From: a virus
Direction: 5' to 3' (one strand)
IMG/VR virus record: IMGVR_UViG_3300028608_000075
Span: 1-25,388 of that record
DNA length: 25,388 bases
The notes under the pieces were generated by a model, which was not told the DNA's origin, made no database searches, and worked only from the letters and a program-made list of their open reading frames with translations. This document shows, one piece after another, positions 7,266-15,165 of this stretch (the first letter of the stretch is position 1; each line of letters opens with the position of its first letter). The position numbers were made by a program, and so were the translations under genes.

Positions 7266-8075
7266 CTATATGCGCGACACTCCATGGAATGTCCCGACCA
7301 CAGGCCCCATACCTTCAAAGCGAACGACACAATCTTTGATAGTCCTGCGATCTTCATCTGGGGCTTTAACGCCGATGTACCGCATGATGTGCGTTGTGCA
7401 CTCCCGGTAGGCCCGGCCGTATACCTCCTTGCAACTGAGGCGCCCGTAGAGGTGATGCAACAGCACGTCACCTTCCAGCCAGATCGCGCCATGGCACGGC
7501 GTCGTGCTGCCGATCGCCATGACGATCAAATCGCCTTCCTTTGGCGAATCGACAGGCACAAACCCGGTTTTGGCAAAGTTATCGACATACAGGTTCTCGC
7601 CGTTATTCCACCAGTCATCCTTGCGATGGAAGTCCGGCAGGGTAATGCCGAGGACTTGCCGATAATAGTCGCGGACAAGGGTGTAGCAATCGATGATCCC
7701 ATGGACAAACACCCGGCCTTCCAGCGGGAGTTCACCCTTGGCCGGCATTTCGCACCAGGTGGCAACGCCCTCTTTCAAGCCAACGATCCACCAGGCCAAA
7801 CGACTGACCGCATGACTGGCGAGGTCGTGAATGCTTGGCTCAGGGCCAGCGTCAGGATGGGAGTGCACCACAGCGACGATGTCCCCCAAGTCTTCTGCTG
7901 CGGCATAGTCCTCCGGGTGCAAAATGAAGTGATCCGGCTCTTCGGACTGATTGCGACACGAAACATACTGTGGCTTGCCGCGCACGCTGACGACCAGGCC
8001 GCACGCTTCTCTCGGGTACTCGGCCAAAGCATGAACTTCGGCATCTGCCAGGCACTTCTGGAATAAAACATTCAT
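7266..8075 (-). CDS. Tail tip assembly peptidase, lambda K-like (JAMM + NlpC/P60)
   Basis: This 269-aa protein has two recognisable enzyme domains. Residues 1-110 form a Mov34/JAMM metalloprotease-like domain with Glu23 (EACGLVV) and the zinc motif H71-S-H73-P...S81...D84. Residues 120-235 form an NlpC/P60 peptidase-like domain with Cys130 (DCYTLVRDYY) and His195 (CHGAIWL). Lambda K has this pair, and K with I helps form the tail tip; peptidoglycan cutting during DNA injection has also been proposed. The start is the ATG at 8075, two bases after the gene L stop. The open frame continues upstream through gene L and is not real there. The 35-residue tail after the P60 domain is of unknown role. 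Confidence 0.9.
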   Translation of the reverse strand: MNVLFQKCLADAEVHALAEYPREACGLVVSVRGKPQYVSCRNQSEEPDHFILHPEDYAAAEDLGDIVAVVHSHPDAGPEPSIHDLASHAVSRLAWWIVGLKEGVATWCEMPAKGELPLEGRVFVHGIIDCYTLVRDYYRQVLGITLPDFHRKDDWWNNGENLYVDNFAKTGFVPVDSPKEGDLIVMAIGSTTPCHGAIWLEGDVLLHHLYGRLSCKEVYGRAYRECTTHIMRYIGVKAPDEDRRTIKDCVVRFEGMGPVVGTFHGVSRI

Positions 8076-8077
8076 CG

Positions 8078-8770
8078 TCAAAGCCTCGGAACAAGAGCAA
8101 TGCCAGGGAACCCGCCAAAGGGAAGCTCGCCATTCACACCAAAGCGCAGCTTGCAGCCCGTTACGGTGCGACTGCATTGGTCCTGCGCAGGGTCAGTGGT
8201 TGGGCGATTGGTATAGTCGGCAACCGGGCCGCCGGCATAACTGCACTCGCCGGACCGGTAGGCCCACATGCACGTCCCGGCAATGATCTGGCGTCTCGGC
8301 AGCTTCACCCCCTGAAGATCAAGTGGGGAGCCCAACTCAAACTCAATTGCCAGTGGTGTTTCGCTCGCTTTGCGCGTGATGAACCAGGTTTCGACGGGAT
8401 ACTCCTCGGCTGGGTTGGCCGTTGGGTTTCCAGAAGTGAAGTTCACTGCGTCCAGGTACTTGACCAGTGTCCGATGGCGCTTGAGCTTCACGCCCAGTAG
8501 GTCGTCGTACTCTCGGCATAGCGCCGATACCGTGCCGCCGAAATTACCTACCTGAAGCTGCGGTCGCGCTGGCGATCCCTGACTGGGTGTGGCGAACTCA
8601 ACGGCATTAATCGGCCAAGGGGTATAGGTGTTGCCCTGCCAGATGACCGAGCCCAAATTTTCATTGGTCCCGGCATGGAAGCGAATCGTCTGGTCAGGCA
8701 ATACGAGCTCAAACCCCTCCCATATGACCAACCCAGTGGCCAGCGAGAGCTGGCCTTTCAACTCGCTCAT
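8078..8770 (-). CDS. Minor tail protein, lambda L-like, with iron-sulfur cysteines
   Basis: This 230-aa protein belongs to the phage tail tip L family. The N-terminal two thirds include QLSLATGLVIWEGFELVL and PARPQLQVGNFGGTVSAL, typical of the family. The C-terminal part carries four cysteines at 167, 176, 199 and 206. As I recall, lambda gpL binds a [4Fe-4S] cluster through four C-terminal cysteines with the same spacing (9, 23 and 7 residues). L follows M with an ATGA overlap and precedes K by 2 bp, the same order as in lambda (H-M-L-K-I-J). Confidence 0.92.
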   Translation of the reverse strand: MSELKGQLSLATGLVIWEGFELVLPDQTIRFHAGTNENLGSVIWQGNTYTPWPINAVEFATPSQGSPARPQLQVGNFGGTVSALCREYDDLLGVKLKRHRTLVKYLDAVNFTSGNPTANPAEEYPVETWFITRKASETPLAIEFELGSPLDLQGVKLPRRQIIAGTCMWAYRSGECSYAGGPVADYTNRPTTDPAQDQCSRTVTGCKLRFGVNGELPFGGFPGIALVPRL

Positions 8771-9096
8771 TCGAACACCTCATCGAAAGTTGTCGACAGA
8801 CCCTGCACACCAAACGAAATGTCGGTTCGCGTCCATTCGCGACAAACAAAAACCCCGGCTGGTTGGCCGGGGTGGGTGTACTTAAACGCTTCGACAGCGC
8901 CCCTCGCAGACAGAAAGGTCTCGATGTCGCTAATTTCCTCAGTCAAGCGCGTGAATTTCAGGGAAAACTTGCGAGGTTTGCGATTGATCCCGGACGCCTG
9001 CCGCTGCTCGTAGTCATCACCGAATTTTATGACTTTGACAGTCGGCGCAACGGTTTTGGTGGCGTCATAGCTCGCGAGCCACGTGAACTCCAGCAT
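8767..9096 (-). CDS. Minor tail protein, lambda M-like
   Basis: At 109 aa this equals lambda gpM in size. It shows the family pattern: a short N-terminal strand region, VKVIKFGDDYEQRQASGIN (the gpM signature around F-G-D-Y-x-Q), and a beta-rich C-terminus with YTHPGQPAGVFVCREW. M joins the distal tail and is needed for tip assembly. It starts 9 bp after the tape measure stop with a strong AAGGAG site 5 nt before the ATG. An intrinsic terminator-like hairpin lies inside the gene (8848-8873). Confidence 0.9.
   Translation of the reverse strand: MLEFTWLASYDATKTVAPTVKVIKFGDDYEQRQASGINRKPRKFSLKFTRLTEEISDIETFLSARGAVEAFKYTHPGQPAGVFVCREWTRTDISFGVQGLSTTFDEVFE
8848..8873 (-). terminator. Terminator-like hairpin inside gene M
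   Basis: Within the M coding sequence the minus strand forms an 8-bp GC-rich perfect stem (ACCCCGGC with GCCGGGGT, 6-nt loop) followed by TTTTGTTTG. It has the form of a strong intrinsic terminator although it encodes THPGQPAGVFV. It may simply reflect a conserved Pro/Gly motif, or it may cut unprotected late transcripts. Confidence 0.6.
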
Positions 9097-9105
9097 GATT
9101 GCTCC

Positions 9106-11949
9106 TTACCCTGCGAGTTGTCCGCCATTACGGCGCGACGTTGCGATTTCCTGCCTCACTACAACCTTGATGGCCTCAGCAAGTCGCGCAGGGTCTGGCA
9201 TTGCCGGCCCTTCGTTGGCGTCGACATTCACCTCGATGATGACTTGGCCTTGGCTGCCGGTGCGTGTTGTTGACTCCCTTTGCGCAGCTCCGGAACCGCC
9301 CGTTGACTCAGATCCAGAAGCCAGTCCGACATACCCGCCATCGGCGTACCCACGCTTGTTCAGGCTCACCAGGTAATCTTTCATTCCCGGGCGATCCACA
9401 ACCTCTTTGCGGATTACAACTTCGCCACCATGGACGATGCCGGCCGGCTCATACTTTCCACCGTTGCCGGTGTAGCCGCCATCATCGAAGCCGTAAGCAC
9501 CCGCGTAATCGGTGGTGGTATAACCGCTAGCCGATGCTGCAGAGCCGACATTCTGGGCGCCGCCACCGAAGTAAGCGCCGGCGGCAGACGTAGCCAATCC
9601 GAAGAGTCCACTCAACGCAGACGAGCTGGCCTGGCGCACCGCGATACGAGCCATATCGGCCAGCACTGACTTGGCAAAGTCAGCGAACGACAGCTTGCCA
9701 GTCATGGCGAAATTGACGATCGCGTCCTCCATCGAGCTGAAGGCGTTGGCGAACAGGCTTTTACTCTGCGCCGCGACATTCGCAGCACTGTCCATGTAGT
9801 CCTGATATGCCGATCTCGCACCCAGCGACCAATCGGCCTGAGCGGCGTCCAGATCGTCGTAGTACTTGGTCTGCATGGTCAAGCGCTGGTCAAGCGCTGA
9901 CTCCAATGCTGCCGTTTCCTGTGCGTACAGGCCGTCGCTGATATCGCCTTTGTTGTGCTGTGACTCCAGACGATCCAGCTGCGACTGGTAGGACTGCTGA
10001 ATGCTCAGCTGCTCCTGCAAACGCTGCTTCTGCCGCTCTCCCAGCCCCTGCCCCGCCAGACTATTGCTCAAACCAGTCTGGGCGCTGGACAACTGACTGC
10101 TCAGATTCTCCTGAAAGGCGAGCAACTTCTTCGCTTCGTCCGCCGCTTTCTTTCGGAGCTCAACTTCCGTTTCAAGTGAGGCATTGCGTTTCAGTTGCGC
10201 GGTGATCAATGCCTCGCTGGACAGAAGCGACTTCTGGTCAGCCGTCAAAACCTGCTTGGTTTTGATATCGGCGATCTGCTGCTCCCACTTCACCAATGCC
10301 TCGGCATTTTGGCCAAGGGTTTTGGTCTTTTCACCTTGGGCACCGATCAGCGCATCCTGAGCCTGAAGCGCAGCATATTGCTGCCGCGCCTGATCCAGCG
10401 CTCGGGTCCCCGCCTCCTCGGTGTATTTTTTTACCGCTGGGGCCTTGGGCTCCTTGTAAATAGGATTTTCACGAATAGCCTTTAGCGAGGCGGACTCAGC
10501 CTCTGGCGTAATTTTGTAGCCCGCCAAGCGCGCGGCGTTTATGCGCTTCTGTTCGTCTTCCAGCGCCTTGTCCATCTTCTGCCGTTTGGTGAAATTGGCT
10601 TCAACAGACTTCTGGAATGCCTCGTAGGCGACTTGACCCTCGCGCTGGATGCGAGCGTTTTCACCCTCAGTTTTGCCTTGAGCGGCAAGTGCATCTCGCT
10701 GCTTGTTGAGCAGCGCCAGCCGTTCCTCAAGAAACTTGGTCGACTCGCTGTTTTTCCCCAGGTCATCGGGAAACATTTTCGCCAGGACGCCTTCCTGACG
10801 ATCATTAATGAGCTTCTTGGTGTTTTCGATCTGCTGATCAAGTGATTGCTCGCGACCAACACCGAGAAGTTCGTCCCAGCCTTTTTTGGCGGCGCCGGCC
10901 AACGTCTGCCACGCCGATTCGATGGTGCCGAGGTTTTGCTTGATCTTCGCCGCGCGCTCCGACAGCGCACTGGCATAGGCGTCTTCGGCCATTGTCGCAG
11001 CCGCTTGTTTGTCGCCATTTTCCTGCAGTGCACGCACCTGCTCATACACCGACGCGGTCAGGAAATTGTATTTCTGATTCAGAACGCCAAGGGTTTTGAC
11101 CGGGTCTTCTGCGATCTTCGCAAACTCATCGACCGTTGTTTTCGTGGCTTTACCAGTGGCTTTTTCGTATTCAATCGCCGAGGTCGCAATTTTCTGGAAG
11201 CTGGCACTGGCAATGTTTCCGGTGCCAGCCAACTGAGCCAGCACCTCTGCGGCCTTGCCAGTGGTCCCTACCGACTTGCTGATTGTTTCCGCCATGAAGG
11301 CCAGTTGAGAGGAGCTGGTCCCGGCGGCATTACCTGTTGATACCAGCGCCACCCGGAATGCATCGGACTCTTTCGACCCTTGATAGTAGGCCAGAGCCAG
11401 TGTTGCAGAAGCTGCGGCGGCGGCAGTGAGCGGATTTACCAACCCCAGAACGTACCCGCCGAGCGCTTTTGCCGCAGGCCCGGTACCACCAAACATATCC
11501 TTGAGCTGGCCTCCTTGTTGCAGGAAAACGCTGAACGGATTTTGACCCGCCTGTAACGAGGTCACAATGTCGGTAAATTGAGCCGGCACACCTTGCAAGG
11601 CAGCGGCGTAGGCCTTCGCAGACCTGCCCCCTCTCAGCATGATTGCATCGGTTTGAGTCAAGGCATTGCGCTGGTCAGCTAGCTTGGCAAGGTAGTCTTT
11701 GAAATCGACGTCGTCCAAACGCCCGGCGGCGCGATGGGCGCGCAACTGGGCTTCCATTTTGTCCAGACGACCATAGGCGGCAATTACTGGGTCAATCTGG
11801 CCAACCAGTTTATCCAGCTGCCCAGCCTGATAAGCGGCCTCTTTGGTCGCTGATTTGAGCGCACGTTGTGCCCGGTCCATGCCCTTTTCAAAGCCGCCGG
11901 TGTTCGCCACCAGGTCGACTGTCAGTTGGCCAAGTGAATCAACTGCCAT
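9106..11949 (-). CDS. Tail tape measure protein, lambda H-like
   Basis: This 947-aa protein sets tail length and is ejected with the DNA. Residues 1-35 (MAVDSLGQLTVDLVANTGGF...) are the usual start. Residues 95-155 hold the conserved lambda H block with GVPAQFTDIVTSLQAGQNPF and VFLQQGGQLKDMFGG. A hydrophobic segment at about 164-190 is the expected membrane-active part, long coiled-coil stretches rich in A, E, K and Q fill the middle, and the C-terminal domain includes KLSFADFAKSVLADMARIAV. At about 0.15 nm per residue the predicted tail is close to 140 nm. The gene follows the G/GT chaperones, with the ribosome site GGAGG overlapping the GT stop codon. Confidence 0.95.
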   Translation of the reverse strand: MAVDSLGQLTVDLVANTGGFEKGMDRAQRALKSATKEAAYQAGQLDKLVGQIDPVIAAYGRLDKMEAQLRAHRAAGRLDDVDFKDYLAKLADQRNALTQTDAIMLRGGRSAKAYAAALQGVPAQFTDIVTSLQAGQNPFSVFLQQGGQLKDMFGGTGPAAKALGGYVLGLVNPLTAAAAASATLALAYYQGSKESDAFRVALVSTGNAAGTSSSQLAFMAETISKSVGTTGKAAEVLAQLAGTGNIASASFQKIATSAIEYEKATGKATKTTVDEFAKIAEDPVKTLGVLNQKYNFLTASVYEQVRALQENGDKQAAATMAEDAYASALSERAAKIKQNLGTIESAWQTLAGAAKKGWDELLGVGREQSLDQQIENTKKLINDRQEGVLAKMFPDDLGKNSESTKFLEERLALLNKQRDALAAQGKTEGENARIQREGQVAYEAFQKSVEANFTKRQKMDKALEDEQKRINAARLAGYKITPEAESASLKAIRENPIYKEPKAPAVKKYTEEAGTRALDQARQQYAALQAQDALIGAQGEKTKTLGQNAEALVKWEQQIADIKTKQVLTADQKSLLSSEALITAQLKRNASLETEVELRKKAADEAKKLLAFQENLSSQLSSAQTGLSNSLAGQGLGERQKQRLQEQLSIQQSYQSQLDRLESQHNKGDISDGLYAQETAALESALDQRLTMQTKYYDDLDAAQADWSLGARSAYQDYMDSAANVAAQSKSLFANAFSSMEDAIVNFAMTGKLSFADFAKSVLADMARIAVRQASSSALSGLFGLATSAAGAYFGGGAQNVGSAASASGYTTTDYAGAYGFDDGGYTGNGGKYEPAGIVHGGEVVIRKEVVDRPGMKDYLVSLNKRGYADGGYVGLASGSESTGGSGAAQRESTTRTGSQGQVIIEVNVDANEGPAMPDPARLAEAIKVVVRQEIATSRRNGGQLAG

Positions 11950-11952
11950 AAA

Positions 11953-12264
11953 TCACCTCCTAACCGACTGCAGCAGACGCATGATGTCGTCCGCCGAACC
12001 TACGACCGGTTCTTGCTCAACATCCCGAATGGGCAGGAAATCGGAAAGCTCGGCCGACCCACCATTCGCACGATTGAGTACGGTGGCGAGCAAAGCAAAG
12101 CCCTGCTCGATACGCTTACCAAGGTTGAGTGAACCGGTTTGCCTGACGTAGGACATCCACGAAATAGCCTCGGGGTAAGTGAGGCTGGCCTTCGCTTCCG
12201 CAATTGATCGCCCGCCAATGCCGTTGAGCACCAGCTCATGCCAGAACTCATCAGCGGGTTCTAT
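11953..12264 (-). CDS. T extension of tail assembly chaperone GT, made by -1 frameshift
   Basis: This frame has no supported start of its own. Reading -1 from the A8 run at the end of gene G gives IEPADEFWHELVLNGIGGRS at once, then IAEAKASLTYPEAISWMSYV. That is the typical GT domain of lambda-like phages, so the real product is a G-T fusion of 222 aa (119 + 103). In lambda G and GT bind the tape measure protein and recruit the tube protein during tail assembly. The open frame contains a GTG at 12231 that could be mistaken for a start, but it has no ribosome site and would drop the conserved EFWHELVLNG block. Confidence 0.85.
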   Translation of the reverse strand: MEPADEFWHELVLNGIGGRSIAEAKASLTYPEAISWMSYVRQTGSLNLGKRIEQGFALLATVLNRANGGSAELSDFLPIRDVEQEPVVGSADDIMRLLQSVRR

Positions 12265-12620
12265 TTTTTTTCAGCGTCTTCCTTACTGACACCGTTCGCC
12301 TGCTGAATGGCAGCCAGCAGAGCGATGGTGAGCTCCGCGGTGAGCGGGCCATGACCGGACTCTTCGGAGCCAAGGATATCTTCAACCGTGAAGACCGTCT
12401 CGCCGGCTTCGTTGCAGACACTGGTTGCGATACGGTGTGCCGTGGCGTCCGCGCCTTCACGCTGTTCTTCCCAACGCTTGGTCAGCGTATGAAATGAGTC
12501 CTGGCGGACGTAGATTGACGCCTTTTGCACATTGCCGTCGGCGTGCCAGCTGATGTCTTTTTTCACAGGCAGCGCGACGAACGCGCCGGCTGCCTTCAAC
12601 GCATTGATACTGAGTTCCAT
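12261..12620 (-). CDS. Tail assembly chaperone G
   Basis: This 119-aa protein lies between the tube and tape measure genes, the invariant place of tail assembly chaperones. It starts MELSINALKAAGAFVALPVK with an AAGGA site 6 nt before the ATG. A central helical region follows, and then an acidic C-terminus ending SKEDAEKK at the slippery run and TAG stop. Most ribosomes should stop here to make G; a small part should shift to give GT. The protein is a chaperone and is not expected in the virion. Confidence 0.85.
   Translation of the reverse strand: MELSINALKAAGAFVALPVKKDISWHADGNVQKASIYVRQDSFHTLTKRWEEQREGADATAHRIATSVCNEAGETVFTVEDILGSEESGHGPLTAELTIALLAAIQQANGVSKEDAEKK
12264..12271 (-). promoter_or_regulatory. 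Slippery A8 sequence for -1 ribosomal frameshifting
   Basis: The last codons of G read GAA AAA AAA TAG on the minus strand, containing the heptamer A-AAA-AAA, a standard -1 slippery site, directly before the stop. After a -1 shift the next codons are ATA GAA CCC and the frame stays open for 103 residues through the conserved T domain. Confidence 0.85.
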
Positions 12621-12629
12621 GAGGTGTCC

Positions 12630-13370
12630 TTAAGGGGTGATGACTTTCGGTACCAGAACGGGATCGCCGGACACTTGAATGCCAACGGTCGACTTCACCA
12701 CGTCGTTCAACGCGAAGCTGAACGGGAAGCTGTTCATGTAGCCTTCGAAGGTGATCCAGGTGCGAGTGGTCGGTAGATTGAAATCGACCTCCTCGTGGAC
12801 CACTGCGGTGGCCGCCGCACCGGTACCGGCACCGCCGGTGAGCCCAACAGTCGGAGCACTGGTGTAGCCGGTGCCTGGGTTGGTGATGGTGAAACCAGTG
12901 ACAGCCCCACCGGATACACTGGCGGTTGCGGTCGCACCAGTGCCACCGCCACCGGTGATGGCCACCGTCGGTGCGCTGGTGTAGCCGGTGCCGCCGGCGG
13001 TGAGATTCAACTCAGATAGCCCGCCGCCCAGAGCGACGGTTGGGGGAATACCAACATCATCTCCCGCGCCGTTGATGAATCGACCATCCGAAAGGCCAAC
13101 TGCCCACAGCAAACTGGTGCCGGCGGTTTTCAGTTGATGTAGGCGGATGTGCGCTGCGTTTTGTGGATCGATGTTGATACCAAACGACGCCGAACCAGGT
13201 TCAGCCAAACCGGCTTCATAGGTACGGGCCTTGGAGTTCAGGCAGGTGGTTTCGATCTGCGCAATGGTGGTGTCGATGCCGTCCAGCGAAGTGAAGCAGC
13301 CAACGACGAGAATGGTGCTGCTCGCCGGATCGATCGCGTAAAGATCGGTGCCTTGGGTTTTAATGGTCAA
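12630..13370 (-). CDS. Major tail tube protein with an inserted repeat domain
   Basis: This 246-aa protein resembles lambda-like tube proteins at both ends: [20 protein letters not shown] and [20 protein letters not shown] at the start, and [20 protein letters not shown] near the end. Between them, residues about 121-191 hold two copies of a Gly/Thr-rich repeat with a period of 39 residues ([10 protein letters not shown] at 127 and 166, each followed by GG-GTGA-ATA). Lambda V carries a surface Ig-like domain; here the added domain is of another type and sits inside the fold. The start is TTG at 13370 with GGGGAG 6 nt upstream. No ATG or GTG lies between an in-frame upstream stop and this TTG. 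It must polymerise into the tail tube under the control of GT and the tape measure. Confidence 0.88.
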   Translation of the reverse strand: MTIKTQGTDLYAIDPASSTILVVGCFTSLDGIDTTIAQIETTCLNSKARTYEAGLAEPGSASFGINIDPQNAAHIRLHQLKTAGTSLLWAVGLSDGRFINGAGDDVGIPPTVALGGGLSELNLTAGGTGYTSAPTVAITGGGGTGATATASVSGGAVTGFTITNPGTGYTSAPTVGLTGGAGTGAAATAVVHEEVDFNLPTTRTWITFEGYMNSFPFSFALNDVVKSTVGIQVSGDPVLVPKVITP

Positions 13371-13382
13371 TTGATACTCCCC

Positions 13383-13399
13383 GATTTTCTTGGAAAATC
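13383..13399 (-). promoter_or_regulatory. Hairpin just before the tail tube ribosome site
   Basis: The minus strand carries GATTTTC, loop CAA and GAAAATC, a perfect 7-bp stem directly before GGGGAG, the SD of the tail tube gene. Together with the upstream terminator it gives the tube gene a structured leader. Confidence 0.5.
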
Positions 13400-13415
13400 A
13401 CTGTTGGGCGGGCAT

Positions 13416-13437
13416 AAAAAAACCCGCCGGAGCGGGT
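13416..13437 (-). terminator. Intrinsic terminator between the DUF3168 gene and the tail tube gene
   Basis: On the minus strand ACCCGC, loop TCCG and GCGGGT form a perfect 6-bp stem running into seven T residues (the first inside the stem). It separates the head-tail joining genes from the tail tube gene. Confidence 0.85.
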
Positions 13438-13455
13438 CGTTCTTTTTGGTGCGGT

Positions 13456-13821
13456 CTACTGGCTCACAAGCCAGGCGACATCGAAACCTTTGCGGTAGTT
13501 GTGCGTGTCGTCGTCACGGGTATCGATGCCGAAACCGGTGATGTAGGCCCGCTGGGCAATCGCGCGCCGCAACGCAACCACCACAGCGTCAGCCGAGGAG
13601 GCGGTTTCGGCATACACGTCGACTTGTAGCCCGTATCGGTCCGTGTCCGGCACGCCATTGACGTAGTTGATCGGCGACCCGCTGACCACCTGCCACACTG
13701 CGTAGGGTTTAGCGGTGCCGTCCGGGGCTTCACCGTGCGGATACAGGCGAGTCGGCCCGACTCCAAGCAACGCGGTAACCGCTGGACTGGCGGCGCACAC
13801 CGCAAAAATGGGCGCGATCAT
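13456..13821 (-). CDS. Tail completion / tail terminator protein (DUF3168, gp17-like)
   Basis: This 121-aa protein fits DUF3168: an early PAVTALLG segment, TRLYPHGEAP, a central YAVWQVVSGSP strand and YGLQVDVYAETASSADAVV. After these come an RRAIAQR helix and a final strand FDVAWLVSQ. Proteins of this family cap the tail tube and join it to the head. The gene overlaps the gp10-like gene as ATGA and ends just before a terminator and the tail tube gene, its usual place. Confidence 0.85.
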   Translation of the reverse strand: MIAPIFAVCAASPAVTALLGVGPTRLYPHGEAPDGTAKPYAVWQVVSGSPINYVNGVPDTDRYGLQVDVYAETASSADAVVVALRRAIAQRAYITGFGIDTRDDDTHNYRKGFDVAWLVSQ

Positions 13822-14264
13822 CCATCCACCCCCAACTTAATCAGCTGATATTTGGCCGAGCTCAAAAACTCCCTGAACAAAGCCTCACGGTTGTTGGCCA
13901 ACGCGGGCCTGAGAAACGGTTTTGCCCGATTCTTTTCGGTACCCAACTCAACCCACCACCAGTAAAACGTGTTTCCGCCCTTCTGGCCGCGCTTGCGCAT
14001 TCGCACGCCCACGGAGATCACCACAGCGCCGACTTCCTCGCCGAGCGCCTTGCGTTCAATCATCGCCAGGTTGGCAGGGATGAAGTTGGCGGTTTCTGGG
14101 TCATCGATGCGCGTGGCGCGGTCTTTCGCGTCCAGCAACACGATCTCCATAGCATCCTTGGCGGCAGGTAACACCACCTTGCGACGCATCTCTTCGGTCA
14201 GGCTCTTGAATCTGGCGGACAATTCGTCGGCGCCCTTGAGGCTGTAAGTGACCCATTCAGTCAT
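13818..14264 (-). CDS. HK97 gp10-like head-tail joining protein
   Basis: This 148-aa protein resembles the HK97 gp10 family. It begins with GADELSARFKSLTEEMRRKV, then a helical VVLPAAKDAMEIVL segment, a variable loop, and the hallmark WWWVELGTEKNRAKPFLRPA (F/Y-x-x-x-E-x-G-T...PFLRPA). The product works at the head-tail interface, where its relatives are needed for tail completion. It overlaps the closure protein gene by 8 bp and the next gene by ATGA, indicating coupled translation. Confidence 0.9.
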   Translation of the reverse strand: MTEWVTYSLKGADELSARFKSLTEEMRRKVVLPAAKDAMEIVLLDAKDRATRIDDPETANFIPANLAMIERKALGEEVGAVVISVGVRMRKRGQKGGNTFYWWWVELGTEKNRAKPFLRPALANNREALFREFLSSAKYQLIKLGVDG

Positions 14265-14595
14265 TGCTCACCCCCGCGGCGACCATCAGCGTCAGGTACT
14301 GACGGCCAGAATCCTTATCGATCAACGGCGGCCCCTTGATTACATAAACTGTATCGCCGTGCAGGACGCGCATCGTGTCGAGCACACCAGGGCGATAGCG
14401 AATGACAATCCGGGCTGTGAATTCCGACTGATTGGCCTGAGCCTCCACAAATTCTCGGGTGCTCAGTGTCTCGATGGATGAGTAGACCTTGGCAAAAAGC
14501 ACCCATGCCTGGCCCAGCATTTCGCCGGTAACCGGATCCTGGACAAGCTCTCTGCGCTGGATTTCGACGAGGTGCCGCAGGCGCCCGAGCTTCAT
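14257..14595 (-). CDS. Head closure protein (HK97 gp7 / SPP1 gp16-like)
   Basis: This 112-aa protein starts MKLGRLRHLVEIQRRELVQD, the classic opening of the phage head-tail joining family, and contains VYSSIETLSTREFVEAQANQ, IRYRPGVLDTMRV and a VYVIKGPP strand. It closes the portal channel after packaging and receives the tail. The start is the ATG at 14595, overlapping the connector stop as ATGA; the frame is open far upstream without support. Confidence 0.9.
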   Translation of the reverse strand: MKLGRLRHLVEIQRRELVQDPVTGEMLGQAWVLFAKVYSSIETLSTREFVEAQANQSEFTARIVIRYRPGVLDTMRVLHGDTVYVIKGPPLIDKDSGRQYLTLMVAAGVSND

Positions 14596-15161
14596 GGCAG
14601 ACTCGGAATGCAGTAGGAGGACAGTAGCGCGTCGACCCCAAGCGGCACCGCGGTGAACGTACCCGTGGAGACCGCTTCGCGATTTTGGTCCAGGTGTCCG
14701 ATCAGCAGCAGAATGGCCGCAACGATGTCGGCCGGCACTGCGTCGTAGCCGGCCGTAAAGTCGACACGCAGCGCCATCGCCTGAGACGCCGTAACGGGCC
14801 AACATTTGCCCATCGCGGGAGTAATCTGACCGATCAACCCGAACGGATTGACCACATAACTTGCCTCATCCAACACCTGCTCAGCACCGTCAGCGTCGGT
14901 GTAGGTAATGGCCTCAACACTTTTCAGAGGCGGCAACGGAATCGATATCGCCCCCCTTGGAAATCTATCGAGGATCAGGCGCCAGCTTTGGATAGCAAGC
15001 GCCCTTTGCGTGATTTTCTCGGTGCGGGCCGTAGCCGACCGAATCAGACGCCCCACTTCAGCGTCCAGATCGGTGTCGGCCGGAGCGATGCGCAAGTGCT
15101 CCTTCGCCACCTCGAGTGACACGGGCTGCGTCGTCGGCGCCGTCAGAAGTTGCAGCCCCAT
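14592..15161 (-). CDS. Head-tail connector protein (HK97 gp6-like)
   Basis: This 189-aa protein belongs to the gp6-like connector family. It has PVSLEVAKEHLRI near the start, an acidic DTDLDAEVGRLIRSATARTE helix, LPPLKSVEAITYTDADG, VDFTAGYDAVPADIVAAILL and a C-terminal segment SYCIPSLP. The oligomer binds under the portal and forms the first adaptor ring. It starts 4 bp after the small upstream gene and overlaps the closure gene as ATGA. Confidence 0.9.
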   Translation of the reverse strand: MGLQLLTAPTTQPVSLEVAKEHLRIAPADTDLDAEVGRLIRSATARTEKITQRALAIQSWRLILDRFPRGAISIPLPPLKSVEAITYTDADGAEQVLDEASYVVNPFGLIGQITPAMGKCWPVTASQAMALRVDFTAGYDAVPADIVAAILLLIGHLDQNREAVSTGTFTAVPLGVDALLSSYCIPSLP

Positions 15162-15165
15162 GCCT

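Noticed and set aside
11953-12231. Independent 92-aa gene starting at the GTG at 12231
   Set aside because: There is no ribosome site, and the conserved block EFWHELVLNG lies upstream in the same frame, reached by -1 frameshift from G.
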